A stretch of 39,405 nt of DNA from Selenomonadales bacterium (GTDB lineage Bacteria > Bacillota > Negativicutes > Sporomusales > UBA7701): NCBI GenBank assembly GCA_029975165.1, contig JARKPR010000018.1, forward strand, positions 1 through 39,405, given 5' to 3'. The notes under the pieces are model-generated. The model saw only the letters and a program-made list of their open reading frames with translations, did no database searches and was not told where the DNA came from. Every line of letters starts with the position of its first letter. The first letter of the stretch is position 1. Shown here piece after piece: positions 8,971 through 16,921 of the stretch. The position numbers were made by a program, and so were the translations under genes.

Positions 8971-9660
8971 ATGGTCGAATGGCAGCCGGTCATCCTGTCA
9001 ATCAAAGTAGCCCTCTGCTCACTCATATTCGTAACCGTGTTCGGCGTCATGGCCGCCCACCTCATGCGTCACCGGGAGTTTCCCGGCAAGGCGGCGGCCG
9101 AGGCCATCTTCACGCTGCCGCTCGTGCTGCCGCCGGTCGTCACCGGCTTCCTGCTGCTCATCCTCATCGGCAAGCAGGGGCCGGTGGGCCGGTTGCTTAC
9201 CGAGGTTCTCCACACCCAGATCATCTTCACCCCCTACGCCGCCATCCTGGCGGGAACGGTCGTCGCCTTCCCGCTGATGTACCAGAGCACCAAGGCCGCT
9301 TTCCTCGCCGTGGACACCAACCTCGAGGACGCCGCCAGGACGCTCGGCGCCGGCGAGTGGCGGGTCTTCTTGACGGTAACCCTGCCGCTGGCCTGGCCCG
9401 GCCTTGTGGCCGGGATGGTGCTGTCCTTCGCCCGCGCCTTGGGCGAGTTCGGCGCCACCATCATGGTGGCCGGCAACATTCCCGGCAAGACCCAGACCAT
9501 CCCGCTGGCCATCTATTTCGCCGCCGAGTCCAACGATCTGACCCAGGCCGGCCTGTACGTGGTGATCATCAGCCTCATCACCTTCGCGCTCATCTTCTGG
9601 CTCAATACCTGGTCCAAGGCCAAGGCCAAGCCGACCAGGACGGCGAAGGCGGTGTCGTGA
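8971..9660 (+). CDS. modB: Molybdate ABC transporter permease ModB
   Basis: A 229-residue permease with about five membrane segments and the cytoplasmic EAA-type loop EDAARTLGAG that docks onto the ATPase. PLVLPPVVTGFLLL and FARALGEFGATIMVAGNIPG are characteristic of ModB. ATG 8971 is used; two GTG codons (8959, 8962) are in frame just upstream and the ribosome site is weak (GGTGA), so the start is uncertain by up to four residues. Its stop overlaps the ModC start. Confidence 0.92.
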   Translation: MVEWQPVILSIKVALCSLIFVTVFGVMAAHLMRHREFPGKAAAEAIFTLPLVLPPVVTGFLLLILIGKQGPVGRLLTEVLHTQIIFTPYAAILAGTVVAFPLMYQSTKAAFLAVDTNLEDAARTLGAGEWRVFLTVTLPLAWPGLVAGMVLSFARALGEFGATIMVAGNIPGKTQTIPLAIYFAAESNDLTQAGLYVVIISLITFALIFWLNTWSKAKAKPTRTAKAVS

Positions 9661-10307
9661 TGCTGAAAGTTGACATAAAAAAGGAGCTCGCCGATTTCAC
9701 CCTGGAGGTGTGCTTTACCGTCGAGCGCAACGTCCTTGTGCTGTTCGGTCCCTCGGGCAGCGGCAAGACGACCATCCTGCGCTCGATCGCCGGCCTGCTG
9801 AGGCCGGACGGCGGCAGCATCGTCCACGACGGGCGGGTGCTTTATGCTGCGGAGAGCGGCGTTTTCGTGCCGCCGCGCGAGCGCCACGTCGGCTATATGT
9901 TCCAGGAGTTCGCCCTTTTTCCGCATATGAATGTGCGCCGAAACATCTGGTACGGGGTCAAGAAGCACAACCAGGACGCGACGCGGATGTACGAGCGGCT
10001 GCTGGAACTGCTCAAGATCGGGACGCTCGCCGACCGGTACGTCGGCCAGCTGTCCGGCGGCGAGAAGCAGCGCGTGGCCCTGGCAAGGGCGCTGATGGCC
10101 GAGCCGGCCATCCTGCTCCTCGACGAGCCGCTGTCGTCGCTCGACGTGGCCACCCGTCTGGAGCTGCGGGCCGAGCTGAAAAGCCTGCAGGAGCTGTGGG
10201 ACATACCCTTCGTCCTCGTCACCCACGACCCGGACGAGGCGAAAATCCTCGGCCACAATATCGTGTTCCTCGACAAGGGCCGGCAGGTGGCGCCGCAGTG
10301 GACGTAA
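9660..10307 (+). CDS. modC: Molybdate ABC transporter ATPase ModC, short form
   Basis: A 215-residue ABC ATPase with Walker A GPSGSGKT (about 30-37), signature LSGGEKQR, Walker B ILLLDEP and the H-loop VTHD. The start ATG overlaps the modB stop (ATGA), so translation is coupled. Canonical ModC proteins are about 350 residues and carry C-terminal TOBE (MOP) oxyanion-binding domains; this protein stops right after the nucleotide-binding domain, so transport cannot be inhibited through a MOP domain in cis. A strong terminator follows at 10328. Confidence 0.92.
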   Translation: MLKVDIKKELADFTLEVCFTVERNVLVLFGPSGSGKTTILRSIAGLLRPDGGSIVHDGRVLYAAESGVFVPPRERHVGYMFQEFALFPHMNVRRNIWYGVKKHNQDATRMYERLLELLKIGTLADRYVGQLSGGEKQRVALARALMAEPAILLLDEPLSSLDVATRLELRAELKSLQELWDIPFVLVTHDPDEAKILGHNIVFLDKGRQVAPQWT

Positions 10308-10327
10308 ACGCGGCCGGAGGAAAATGC

Positions 10328-10370
10328 CAAGTCCCCGGGAAATTCATTTCCCGGGGACTTGTTTGCTTTT
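10328..10370 (+). terminator. Strong rho-independent terminator of the mod operon
   Basis: A 15-bp stem, CAAGTCCCCGGGAAA (10328-10342) and TTTCCCGGGGACTTG (10347-10361), with a TTCA loop is followed by TTTGCTTTTT. It separates modC from the convergent DUF2325 gene. Confidence 0.92.
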
Positions 10371-10383
10371 TGGGACGCGCCGG

Positions 10384-11988
10384 TCAGTGTCGCTCCACGG
10401 CGGCGGCCATCTGGTGGACGGCCAGGGCGGTGTTGGTCCTGGAAAGGAATACGAGCCGCTTGTTGTGGCGGCGGACGATGTCGGCCAGCCGGTAAAAGCA
10501 GCCGTGGTTGAATTTGAAGCGGGTATCGGCGAAAACGATGTCGGCGTTGATGACCAGCGATTCGTCGAAGCCGGCGGCGTCGCCGTACAGGTAGACGAAA
10601 TGGGGCAGATGGCTGCTGAGCTTCGCCTGCCATTTCTCGGTGCCGCCGATTACGACCGCCCGCACCGCTTGCAGTTTTTTCAGATCCTGCGTCGTATCGG
10701 GGGCCGCAAGGCGGAGCGGCGCGGGCGCGGCGCCGGCATCGGCCGGGGTCGTGATTTTGGGCTGGGCGGCGCGGGGCGCCTCGTTTTTGAGGGCGGCGAT
10801 TTCCCTGGTCAGGGCGGCGATCTCCAGTTTGTGCCGGCGGTCCTGCTCGTCGGCCCGCTGGTCTTTCAGGGCCAGCAGGCGGTCTTTGGCGGCCAGCGCT
10901 TCGTCGGCTTTGCGAAGCTTCTTTTCGGCGTCGGCGAGCTTTTCTTCCGCAGCCTCCAGCTCGCCGCGCAGATGGTCGGCGCTGTGGGCGGTGTAGTAGC
11001 GCCGGGCTTTTTTGTATTCCCGCACAAGGCCGAGCCAGACCAGGCCGAACATGACGAATTCGGCGCATTCCTGCTCGACTTCGTCTTGCGTCTGGTCGAC
11101 AGGCCCGAAGCGGAACATTTCCGCGGTTATCTTGATGAAGTAAAGGCGGCAGAGGAGTTCGACGTCCCGTTCTTTCGGGGCGGCCAAGAAATCGTGGCCA
11201 AGCAGGGTGACGCCTTCTTCCGCCGCCAGGAACGCCCCGCAATGCGCCCAGCCTTCGATATAGCGGTCGTTATGCCAGATCTGGCGGGAATCGGGGCGCG
11301 CCTGCTGGAATATCGCGTTTTTGAGCCTGCGGGTCACTTTCCGGAATTCGGGCGTGGACAGCCTGCGGTTTAAATCCCGGAAGCAGCGCGTAACGGGTAT
11401 TTTGCCGCCCAGGAGCCCGACTTCCGGCAGCAGTTCTTCGCTTTTCACGCGTATATCCCGCCCGAGGGCGCAGGCGGCGAACAGGGCGAATTTGAGGGCG
11501 GCCTGGCGAGGCAGGTCGAGGACGGGGTAAGCTTTGACGAAGCTGGCGAAGAAATGGCCGGCCACGCCCGAGACCAGGCTGACGTCGGATCGGTCCGCCG
11601 CGGGGGCGTGGTATTGGGGGGCGACGACTTCGTCGAGAAGTATTTCGGCGCTGTCGGTTATGTAGCGGTGAAGGTTGGCCCAGCGGTTGGCCATCACCGC
11701 GAATACGCGCGCGAACAGGGGCGAGTCGAGGCCTTCGTCGATGGCCGTGAGCAACAGGCCGAGATACTTTTTGGCGTATATCTCCCTTTCGATGCCGCCG
11801 CCGGTGAACGCCGCATGGCCGTAATACGGCGACCGCGCCGCGGCCGCGTGATAGCGGGCGCTTTGTCGGGCATGGAGAGCGTCGATTTCTTTGTGCGCGG
11901 CGGCGGTGTCGGCGGCGAGCTGCACGAACGGGGGGATGGTGTCCACGGCGATCGAGCCGATGTTCACGGTGAAGACGGCGCTTTTCAT
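10384..11988 (-). CDS. Coiled-coil protein with C-terminal DUF2325 domain
   Basis: A 534-residue soluble protein of unknown function. Residues 1 to about 330 are a mainly helical region I do not recognise (MKSAVFTVNIGSIAVDTIPP at the start). Residues about 334-402 are a highly charged coiled coil (repeated EEKLADAEKKLRKADEAL type heptads), then an Ala/Pro linker. Residues about 442-533 match DUF2325 (AVVIGGTEKWQAKL ... VYLYGD ... ADIVFADTRFKFNHGC), a small Rossmann-like domain. GGGAGG precedes the ATG. It is 57 bp downstream of an 89-residue gene on the same strand, probably one unit. There is no membrane segment or signal peptide. The gene is bounded by terminators and has no functional link to its neighbours. 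Confidence 0.8.
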   Translation of the reverse strand: MKSAVFTVNIGSIAVDTIPPFVQLAADTAAAHKEIDALHARQSARYHAAAARSPYYGHAAFTGGGIEREIYAKKYLGLLLTAIDEGLDSPLFARVFAVMANRWANLHRYITDSAEILLDEVVAPQYHAPAADRSDVSLVSGVAGHFFASFVKAYPVLDLPRQAALKFALFAACALGRDIRVKSEELLPEVGLLGGKIPVTRCFRDLNRRLSTPEFRKVTRRLKNAIFQQARPDSRQIWHNDRYIEGWAHCGAFLAAEEGVTLLGHDFLAAPKERDVELLCRLYFIKITAEMFRFGPVDQTQDEVEQECAEFVMFGLVWLGLVREYKKARRYYTAHSADHLRGELEAAEEKLADAEKKLRKADEALAAKDRLLALKDQRADEQDRRHKLEIAALTREIAALKNEAPRAAQPKITTPADAGAAPAPLRLAAPDTTQDLKKLQAVRAVVIGGTEKWQAKLSSHLPHFVYLYGDAAGFDESLVINADIVFADTRFKFNHGCFYRLADIVRRHNKRLVFLSRTNTALAVHQMAAAVERH

Positions 11989-12045
11989 CAGGCGAGCCTC
12001 CCTTCGTTGCAGATTGCACGCGTGTTGCTCCGGATTTGGCGGCAG

Positions 12046-12315
12046 TTACCGCACCCTCAAGGCGGACAATGGCCGGGGACCTGTCGGCAGCTTTTTTTCC
12101 GCCTCGAGGGCGAGGAGAACTTCAGAAAGTTTTGCCAGGTCGCCGGAGAGCGAATCGAGGAAGCGGACGTACTCCTCGAACAAAAAGGTGTTGCGCGTCA
12201 TGCTGGCTTCGCGGATGGCGTCCCGGATGACGGTGACCGCTTCCAGCAGGGCCTTTTCCATGTGGTCGCGGGTGGTTTCCTGTTGTTCGGTATTGTCATT
12301 ATCGTCCCAAGGCAT
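12046..12315 (-). CDS. Small hypothetical protein (89 aa), partner of the DUF2325 gene
   Basis: An 89-residue acidic, helical, cytoplasmic protein beginning MPWDDNDNTEQQ, with amphipathic helices (EKALLEAVTVIRDAIREASM and LDSLSGDLAKLSEVLLALEA). The ATG at 12315 has a strong AGGAGGAACAGCT site; the longer frame upstream of it lies in the untranslated leader. I do not recognise the family. Helical content and adjacency suggest a small adaptor that works with the coiled-coil DUF2325 protein, but this is inference. Confidence 0.75.
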   Translation of the reverse strand: MPWDDNDNTEQQETTRDHMEKALLEAVTVIRDAIREASMTRNTFLFEEYVRFLDSLSGDLAKLSEVLLALEAEKKLPTGPRPLSALRVR

Positions 12316-12687
12316 AGCTGTTCCTCCTAAGGCGGTGTTGCCTGGCAGGGGATCGCTGGAACGGGGCCCGGAAAATGAAATATGCCAAGCCCGACGGATG
12401 TGGAAAGGCTTGGCAACATATCCTGGCGGCCGGCGCAACCTTAAATAGGCGCATAAGAACCTGCGCCGCCGGACGTATCGCTCCTTTCCAAGGGCAGGGA
12501 AGCATAGCCGTTTCCCGCTATGCCGATCGGCCGGATACCTTGCCCGGCAGGGTTTAGGTAGGCCGGCTAAGGAGCACGTATTTGTATTGGCAGGACTGGT
12601 GGGCCGGGGGGATTGGCGTGACCGTTGTCCTGGAACAGCAGGTGTCGTGTTAGAAATCCTATAACATAAACCAATATAAACCAGCTT
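12316..12687 (-). other. Long structured leader of the 89-aa/DUF2325 unit
   Basis: About 370 nt lie between the predicted minus-strand promoter and the small gene, with no convincing coding frame. They contain several hairpins: GCCAAGCC/GGCTTGGC (12384-12391 and 12407-12414), GGCGCA/TGCGCC around 12450, and GCATAGC/GCTATGC (12502-12508 and 12517-12523). I compared it by eye with the c-di-GMP-I, cobalamin, T-box and ZTP consensus cores and saw no match. It may be a riboswitch-like or protein-binding leader, or unrelated hairpins. Confidence 0.4.
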
Positions 12688-12693
12688 ACTGAT

Positions 12694-12723
12694 ATTATAA
12701 TATTTGTTTCAGTACAAATGCAA
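12694..12723 (-). promoter_or_regulatory. Probable sigma-A promoter for the 89-aa/DUF2325 unit
   Basis: On the minus strand TTGCAT (12723-12718) and a perfect TATAAT (12699-12694) are separated by 18 bp, in an AT-rich stretch unlike the GC-rich surroundings. Transcription would start near 12687. Confidence 0.55.
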
Positions 12724-12740
12724 TAGGGGAAGTTCGGTCA

Positions 12741-12795
12741 TGATCGTTGGCGGCCTTCCCTGCCGGGGCGGAAAACCCGGCAAGAGCCGCGATCA
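12741..12795. repeat. Nested inverted repeat between divergent promoters
   Basis: TGATCG (12741-12746) pairs with CGATCA (12790-12795), enclosing TGCCGGG (12761-12767) / CCCGGCA (12776-12782). It lies upstream of both predicted divergent promoters, so it is not obviously in either leader. It may be an operator, a cruciform or part of an unannotated small RNA. Confidence 0.4.
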
Positions 12796-12870
12796 GCCAG
12801 GCCAGGCAGGGCATCGGCGGCGGAATTTAAAAGTTGATTAAAAGAATGTAAAGGCCTGGTTAAAAAGGAA

Positions 12871-12899
12871 TTGACTATCAGGCTGTCCTGCTATAAGAT
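12871..12899 (+). promoter_or_regulatory. Probable sigma-A promoter of the ABC/RuBisCO-like operon
   Basis: TTGACT (12871-12876) and TAAGAT (12894-12899) are separated by 17 bp; TATAAG at 12892 with a 15-bp spacer is the alternative -10. It is the only good sigma-A match I see ahead of the ABC operon, and the tandem operator follows immediately. The predicted leader is about 225 nt. Confidence 0.55.
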
Positions 12900-12906
12900 A
12901 ACGGTG

Positions 12907-12948
12907 TAGGATATTGTATCCAATATCCTAAAATCGTATCCAATATCC
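12907..12948. promoter_or_regulatory. Tandem operator just downstream of the promoter
   Basis: TAGGATATTG (12907-12916) and CAATATCCTA (12921-12930) form a perfect 10-bp inverted repeat around TATC. The 13-bp element GTATCCAATATCC occurs twice (12916-12928 and 12936-12948), exactly 20 bp apart, about two helical turns. The core ATTGTATCCAAT resembles TTGTATACAA-like sites of FCD-class GntR repressors, and the operon ends with such a regulator gene (23392). Position over the start region suggests repression. Confidence 0.65.
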
Positions 12949-13133
12949 GTTTTTAATAAATAAGGATCGTTCTTCTGCTGCAACATCGCGGACCCCGAGG
13001 AAGGTTTCAATAAAGGGGTTGGCAGGCGGTCAGCAGTATTTCGCGGCAAGAAAAGACCAAAAGGTTTGGGGATGATGAAAAAGAGCGTAATTTTAAAAAG
13101 GGGCTTTGCAAAAACAAAAACGGAGGGGAAAAA

Positions 13134-14210
13134 ATGAAGAAGGTTCTGGTAGGTCTAGTGTCGGTCGTTTTGTTGGTTGCTTTTCTGGTAGCGGGCTGCT
13201 CGAGTCCGGCGCCGAAAACCGCGCAGCAAGCACCGGCCGCGGTAGCGGATTCGAAACCTGTCGACCACAGCAAGCTTCCCACCAAGGGAATCGGTACGAG
13301 CATTTCGACCGATGTGAAAGCAAAGAAGCCCTATAAGATCGCGATTATCGTCAAGAACACGACCAATCCGTTCATGGTCAAATCGATCGCCGGCACGCAG
13401 AAGGCCGCCAAGGACATGGGCTTCGAGTGCATTTCCCTGTCGCCTGCCCGGCAGGACAGCATCGACGATCAGGTCAAGATCATGGAAGACGCCATCCAGA
13501 TGGGCGTAAACGGGATCATCCTCCATCCGATCGATTCGAACGGCATTATGCCGGCCATCAGAAAGGCCGAAGCGGCTAACATTCCAGTGGCTGTCATCGG
13601 CACGCCGGCGGCGAAGGAAACCTTCCTGCGGAGCGGGGTCGACTACACGGAGACCGGCGTGCTGATTACCAAGGCCGTTGCTGAGCTGATCGGCAAGAAA
13701 GGCAAGCTGATAATCATCGAAGGGCCTCCGGGGGCGCAGAACGCGATCGAAAGGCTGCAGGGCATCAAGACTGCGCTCAAGGATTACCCGGACATCCAGG
13801 TCGTCGCCTCGCAGACCGCCAACTTCAAGCGCACCGAGGGCATGCAAGTGACCGAAAATCTCCTGCAGAAGTATAAGGACGTCAACGCGATCATCGGCGC
13901 GAACGACGAGAGTGCGCTCGGCGCCGCCCAGGCGGTGAAGGCTGCCGGCCTCAGCGGCAAAGTCGTCATCGGCGGGTTCGACGGCAACCAGGACGGCAGC
14001 GCCGCGATAAAGAGCGGCGAAATGGCTGTTTCTTACAATACCGACCCCTTCGGCTCGACCTATCTGGCTGCGGCCTATATCGTGCAGTTCCTCAACGACG
14101 GGACCAAGCCGCCCAAGTTCTTCGTGCCGTTCCCGTCGGCCCTTGACGACCCGATCATCAACGCCAAGAACATCGATAATTACATTAGCAATATCGCCTG
14201 GTGGAAATAG
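13134..14210 (+). CDS. Sugar ABC transporter substrate-binding lipoprotein (CUT2 type)
   Basis: A 358-residue lipoprotein with lipobox LVAGC (Cys22) and a ribose-type periplasmic binding domain: YKIAIIVKNTTNPFMVKSIA at the first strand, DDQVKIMEDAIQMGVNGIIL, then DVNAIIGANDESALGAAQAV and GGFDGNQDGSAAIKSGEM in the hinge and C-terminal lobe. This is the pentose/hexose-binding RbsB-like family. An AACGGAGGGG site precedes the ATG. It is the first gene of the operon and feeds the tandem-domain ATPase and two permeases downstream. The ligand is unknown; the catabolic genes suggest a branched or C4-C5 sugar or sugar acid. Confidence 0.92.
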   Translation: MKKVLVGLVSVVLLVAFLVAGCSSPAPKTAQQAPAAVADSKPVDHSKLPTKGIGTSISTDVKAKKPYKIAIIVKNTTNPFMVKSIAGTQKAAKDMGFECISLSPARQDSIDDQVKIMEDAIQMGVNGIILHPIDSNGIMPAIRKAEAANIPVAVIGTPAAKETFLRSGVDYTETGVLITKAVAELIGKKGKLIIIEGPPGAQNAIERLQGIKTALKDYPDIQVVASQTANFKRTEGMQVTENLLQKYKDVNAIIGANDESALGAAQAVKAAGLSGKVVIGGFDGNQDGSAAIKSGEMAVSYNTDPFGSTYLAAAYIVQFLNDGTKPPKFFVPFPSALDDPIINAKNIDNYISNIAWWK

Positions 14211-14248
14211 GACAGACTGGAGCACGGCAATAAAGGCTGTTAGTTAGC

Positions 14249-14334
14249 AAGGCGAGATTGGAAGCTGACGTTTTCCCGGCCGATTTCCGCTCTAAAATCT
14301 GCTACGGTACGGTGCCGGCTCCCAATCTCGCCTT
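14249..14334 (+). terminator. Intercistronic inverted repeat after the binding-protein gene
   Basis: AAGGCGAGATTGG (14249-14261) and CCAATCTCGCCTT (14322-14334) are perfect complements (13 bp) around a 60-nt loop, followed by CATTTTCG. Placed between the binding protein and ATPase genes, it probably attenuates transcription or protects the upstream mRNA so that the binding protein is made in excess. Confidence 0.6.
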
Positions 14335-14437
14335 CATTTTCGTTCAGCGGTTTTCAGTCTTGAGGGTCGAAACTTTCCCTTTGGTTGGGAATTTGCCTGT
14401 GTTTTTTATGATTTGCAGGAAGTTTCGAGGTGGGAAA

Positions 14438-15952
14438 ATGGACGAGACAATTCTCAGGGTGCATTCGATAACCAAACGGTTTCCCGGCGTAAAAGCCCTG
14501 GACAACATAGACTTCGACCTCAAGCGAGGCGAGGTGCATATTCTGGTCGGCGAGAACGGCGCCGGCAAGAGCACGCTGGCGAAGGTCATTCTCGGCGCTT
14601 ATGTGCCCGACGAAGGGGAGATATTCTTCGAGGGCCAAAAGGTGGCGTTCAAAACCACCCGGGATGCGCTGGAAAAGGGCATTGCCGCTGTTTATCAGGA
14701 ATTTACCCTCTTCCCTTATTTGAATGTGGCCCAGAATATCTTTTTCAACCGGGAGCCCCGCAATAAACTGGGGATCATCGACCACCGGAAGATGGAGCGC
14801 GACGCCGCGGAGCTGCTCCGCTCGCTCAACTGCGAATATATCGACGTCAGGGCGTACGTAAAGAAGCTGAGCGTCGCCGAGCAGCAGATGGTCGAGATCG
14901 CCAAGGCGCTCTCCTATAGTCCCAGGATAATGGTATTCGATGAGCCGACGGCCACGCTGTCGGAACGCGAGGTCGAGTCGCTGTTCGAGCGCATCCACAA
15001 GCTCAAGGCGGCCGGCATCGGCATTATCTATGTGTCCCACCGGATGCAGGAGTTCAAGTTCATCGGCGACCGGATCACGGTGCTGCGGGATGGGAAGAAG
15101 ATCGGCACCGTGGGCATCAACGAAGTAAGCGACAAGGAAATCGTGAAAATGATGGTCGGCCGGGATATCTCGCAGGTATTCCACCGCTCGGCGAATGTTT
15201 TCAGCGGCGAAGTGCTCAAGACCGAAACCCTTTCCGACAGGGCCGGAAGGGTCAAGGAAGCGAGCATCGTCTTGAACAAAGGGGAAATCGTCGGCCTCGC
15301 CGGCCTGGTCGGCGCCGGAAGAACCGAGCTGGCCAAGCTCATCTTCGGTGTCGATCCCATCGGCGGCGGCAAGGTTTATATACACGGCCGGGAAGTAAAC
15401 GTAACTTCCCCGGTCCATATGGTGAAATGCGGGGTGGGGATGGTCTGCGAGGACCGCAAACGCCTCGGTTTGGCCGTCAACGATTCAGTGGCCTGGAATA
15501 TCATGGCGGTGAGCCTCAAGAAGTACTTCCCCAGGTTCATCATTTATTACAACAAGGCCTACGATATCGTGGAGAAGTACAAAACGCAGCTGCGCATCGC
15601 CACGCCCGATGTCCTGCGGAAGTGCAAGTTCCTCAGCGGCGGCAACCAGCAGAAGGTCGTCCTGGCGAAGTGGCTCAGCATGGACACCGATATCCTGATT
15701 TTCGACGAACCGACCCGCGGCATCGATGTGGGCGCGAAGATCGAGATTTACGGCTTGATGGACAAGCTGGCGTCCGAGGGGAAATCGATCCTGATGATTT
15801 CGTCGGAGCTGCCGGAGATAATCGGCATGAGTGACAGAATCTACGTCATTCGCGAGGGAAGGATCGTCGGCGAGTGCAAGCGCGCGGAGTTTTCCACCGA
15901 TGACATCGCTTCGCAGATGCTGGGGATAGTGGGGGATGCGCATGCAAGCTGA
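14438..15952 (+). CDS. Sugar ABC transporter ATP-binding protein, tandem NBD (RbsA-like)
   Basis: A 504-residue protein with two nucleotide-binding domains. The first has Walker A GENGAGKS (38-45), signature region LSVAEQQM and Walker B IMVFDEPTA (about 162-170). The second has a degenerate Walker A GLVGAGRTE (about 289), signature LSGGNQQK (about 399) and Walker B ILIFDEPTRG (about 420). This asymmetry is normal for CUT2 ATPases of the RbsA/MglA group. The start ATG 14438 has GAGGTGGG upstream; the open frame extends further 5' but only through the hairpin region. It overlaps the next permease gene. Confidence 0.93.
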   Translation: MDETILRVHSITKRFPGVKALDNIDFDLKRGEVHILVGENGAGKSTLAKVILGAYVPDEGEIFFEGQKVAFKTTRDALEKGIAAVYQEFTLFPYLNVAQNIFFNREPRNKLGIIDHRKMERDAAELLRSLNCEYIDVRAYVKKLSVAEQQMVEIAKALSYSPRIMVFDEPTATLSEREVESLFERIHKLKAAGIGIIYVSHRMQEFKFIGDRITVLRDGKKIGTVGINEVSDKEIVKMMVGRDISQVFHRSANVFSGEVLKTETLSDRAGRVKEASIVLNKGEIVGLAGLVGAGRTELAKLIFGVDPIGGGKVYIHGREVNVTSPVHMVKCGVGMVCEDRKRLGLAVNDSVAWNIMAVSLKKYFPRFIIYYNKAYDIVEKYKTQLRIATPDVLRKCKFLSGGNQQKVVLAKWLSMDTDILIFDEPTRGIDVGAKIEIYGLMDKLASEGKSILMISSELPEIIGMSDRIYVIREGRIVGECKRAEFSTDDIASQMLGIVGDAHAS

Positions 15953-16907
15953 AGCCGTGCGTGGGAACAGGTTGACCGGCTTTGTATCCGGCCTGCCCCC
16001 CGTGGCCTGGATATTGTTCGTGATGGTGGTCGTTTTCAGTTTTGCGTCGCCCAATTATTTCGAGCTGCGCAATATAAGCAATATCTTCATCCAGTCGATG
16101 CCGCTGATGCTGGTCGCTTTCGCCCAGACGATCATCGTGCTGACGGAGGGCATCGATCTTTCCCTCGGCACGCAGGTGAGTTTCGTAAGTGTGCTGTGGA
16201 TACTCCTCTGCCAGTACGGGGTGCCCATCCTGGCCGCGGCGGCGATAACGGTCGCAGTTTCGATGGGCGTCGGCGCGACGAACGGGCTGATAATCGGCAA
16301 AGGCAAGATTCCGGCGTTTATCGCCACCTTGGGGATGCAATACGTGCTTTATAGCACGAGCCTGCTGCTGACGGCCGGCGCATCGATTTCCTTTTCCGAT
16401 TATCTATTCCAGTTCGTAAGCGAAACGAAGCTGTTGTTCATTCCCCTGCCGGTGTGGATAACGGCCGTGATGTTCTGCCTTACATGGGTGATGCTGTATA
16501 AAACCAGGCTGGGAGCAAGCGTGTTCGCCCTTGGCGGCAATCCGGACGCGGTCACGCTCGCGGGCGTCAACGCCAACAAATCACTGATCAAGATTTACGG
16601 GTTCGCCGGCTTGCTGACCGCGGTCAGCGGCCTGATAATAACCTGCCAGTTGGAATCGGCGCAGCCGATCGTCGGCTCGGGCTGGGAATTCGAGGCAGTG
16701 GCGGCGGCATTGATCGGCGGCACGTCGTTCCGAGAGGGCAAAGGCGGGATCGGCGGCACCATTCTCGGCGTGCTGTTGATCAGCACGCTGAAAAACGGCC
16801 TTAATATCGCCCGAGTGCCGTCGCTTTATCAGAGCGCGATCATCGGGACAATTATTCTGGCTGCGATCATTATCGACGTAATGGTGCGCCGCAGGAGAAA
16901 CGGCTAG
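15936..16907 (+). CDS. Sugar ABC transporter permease 1 (CUT2)
   Basis: A 323-residue membrane protein with 8-10 hydrophobic segments and the family marks LTEGIDLSLGTQVSF and ATNGLIIGKGKIPAFIATLG, plus GGNPDAVTLAGVN and ALIGGTSFREGKGGIGGT near the C-terminus. These are typical RbsC/BPD_transp_2 permease motifs. It overlaps the ATPase gene by 17 bp. ATG 15942 is an alternative start two codons later, with better spacing to the GGGGG upstream. It probably pairs with the second permease as a heterodimer. Confidence 0.92.
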   Translation: MRMQAEAVRGNRLTGFVSGLPPVAWILFVMVVVFSFASPNYFELRNISNIFIQSMPLMLVAFAQTIIVLTEGIDLSLGTQVSFVSVLWILLCQYGVPILAAAAITVAVSMGVGATNGLIIGKGKIPAFIATLGMQYVLYSTSLLLTAGASISFSDYLFQFVSETKLLFIPLPVWITAVMFCLTWVMLYKTRLGASVFALGGNPDAVTLAGVNANKSLIKIYGFAGLLTAVSGLIITCQLESAQPIVGSGWEFEAVAAALIGGTSFREGKGGIGGTILGVLLISTLKNGLNIARVPSLYQSAIIGTIILAAIIIDVMVRRRRNG

Positions 16908-16921
16908 GGGAGGTGGGTACG

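Noticed and set aside
10324-11373. Plus-strand frame of 349 codons opposite the DUF2325 gene
   Set aside because: Gly/Arg-rich shadow without a ribosome site; it begins inside the mod terminator hairpin.
12316-12687. Known riboswitch (c-di-GMP-I, cobalamin, T-box, ZTP) in the long leader
   Set aside because: Hairpins are present but none of the conserved core sequences I know for these classes could be found.
13019-13035. TTGGCAGGCGGTCAGCA as a sigma-54 promoter for the ABC operon
   Set aside because: Spacing is right, but the -12 box is TCAGCA rather than TTGCA, and a sigma-A promoter with operator lies upstream.
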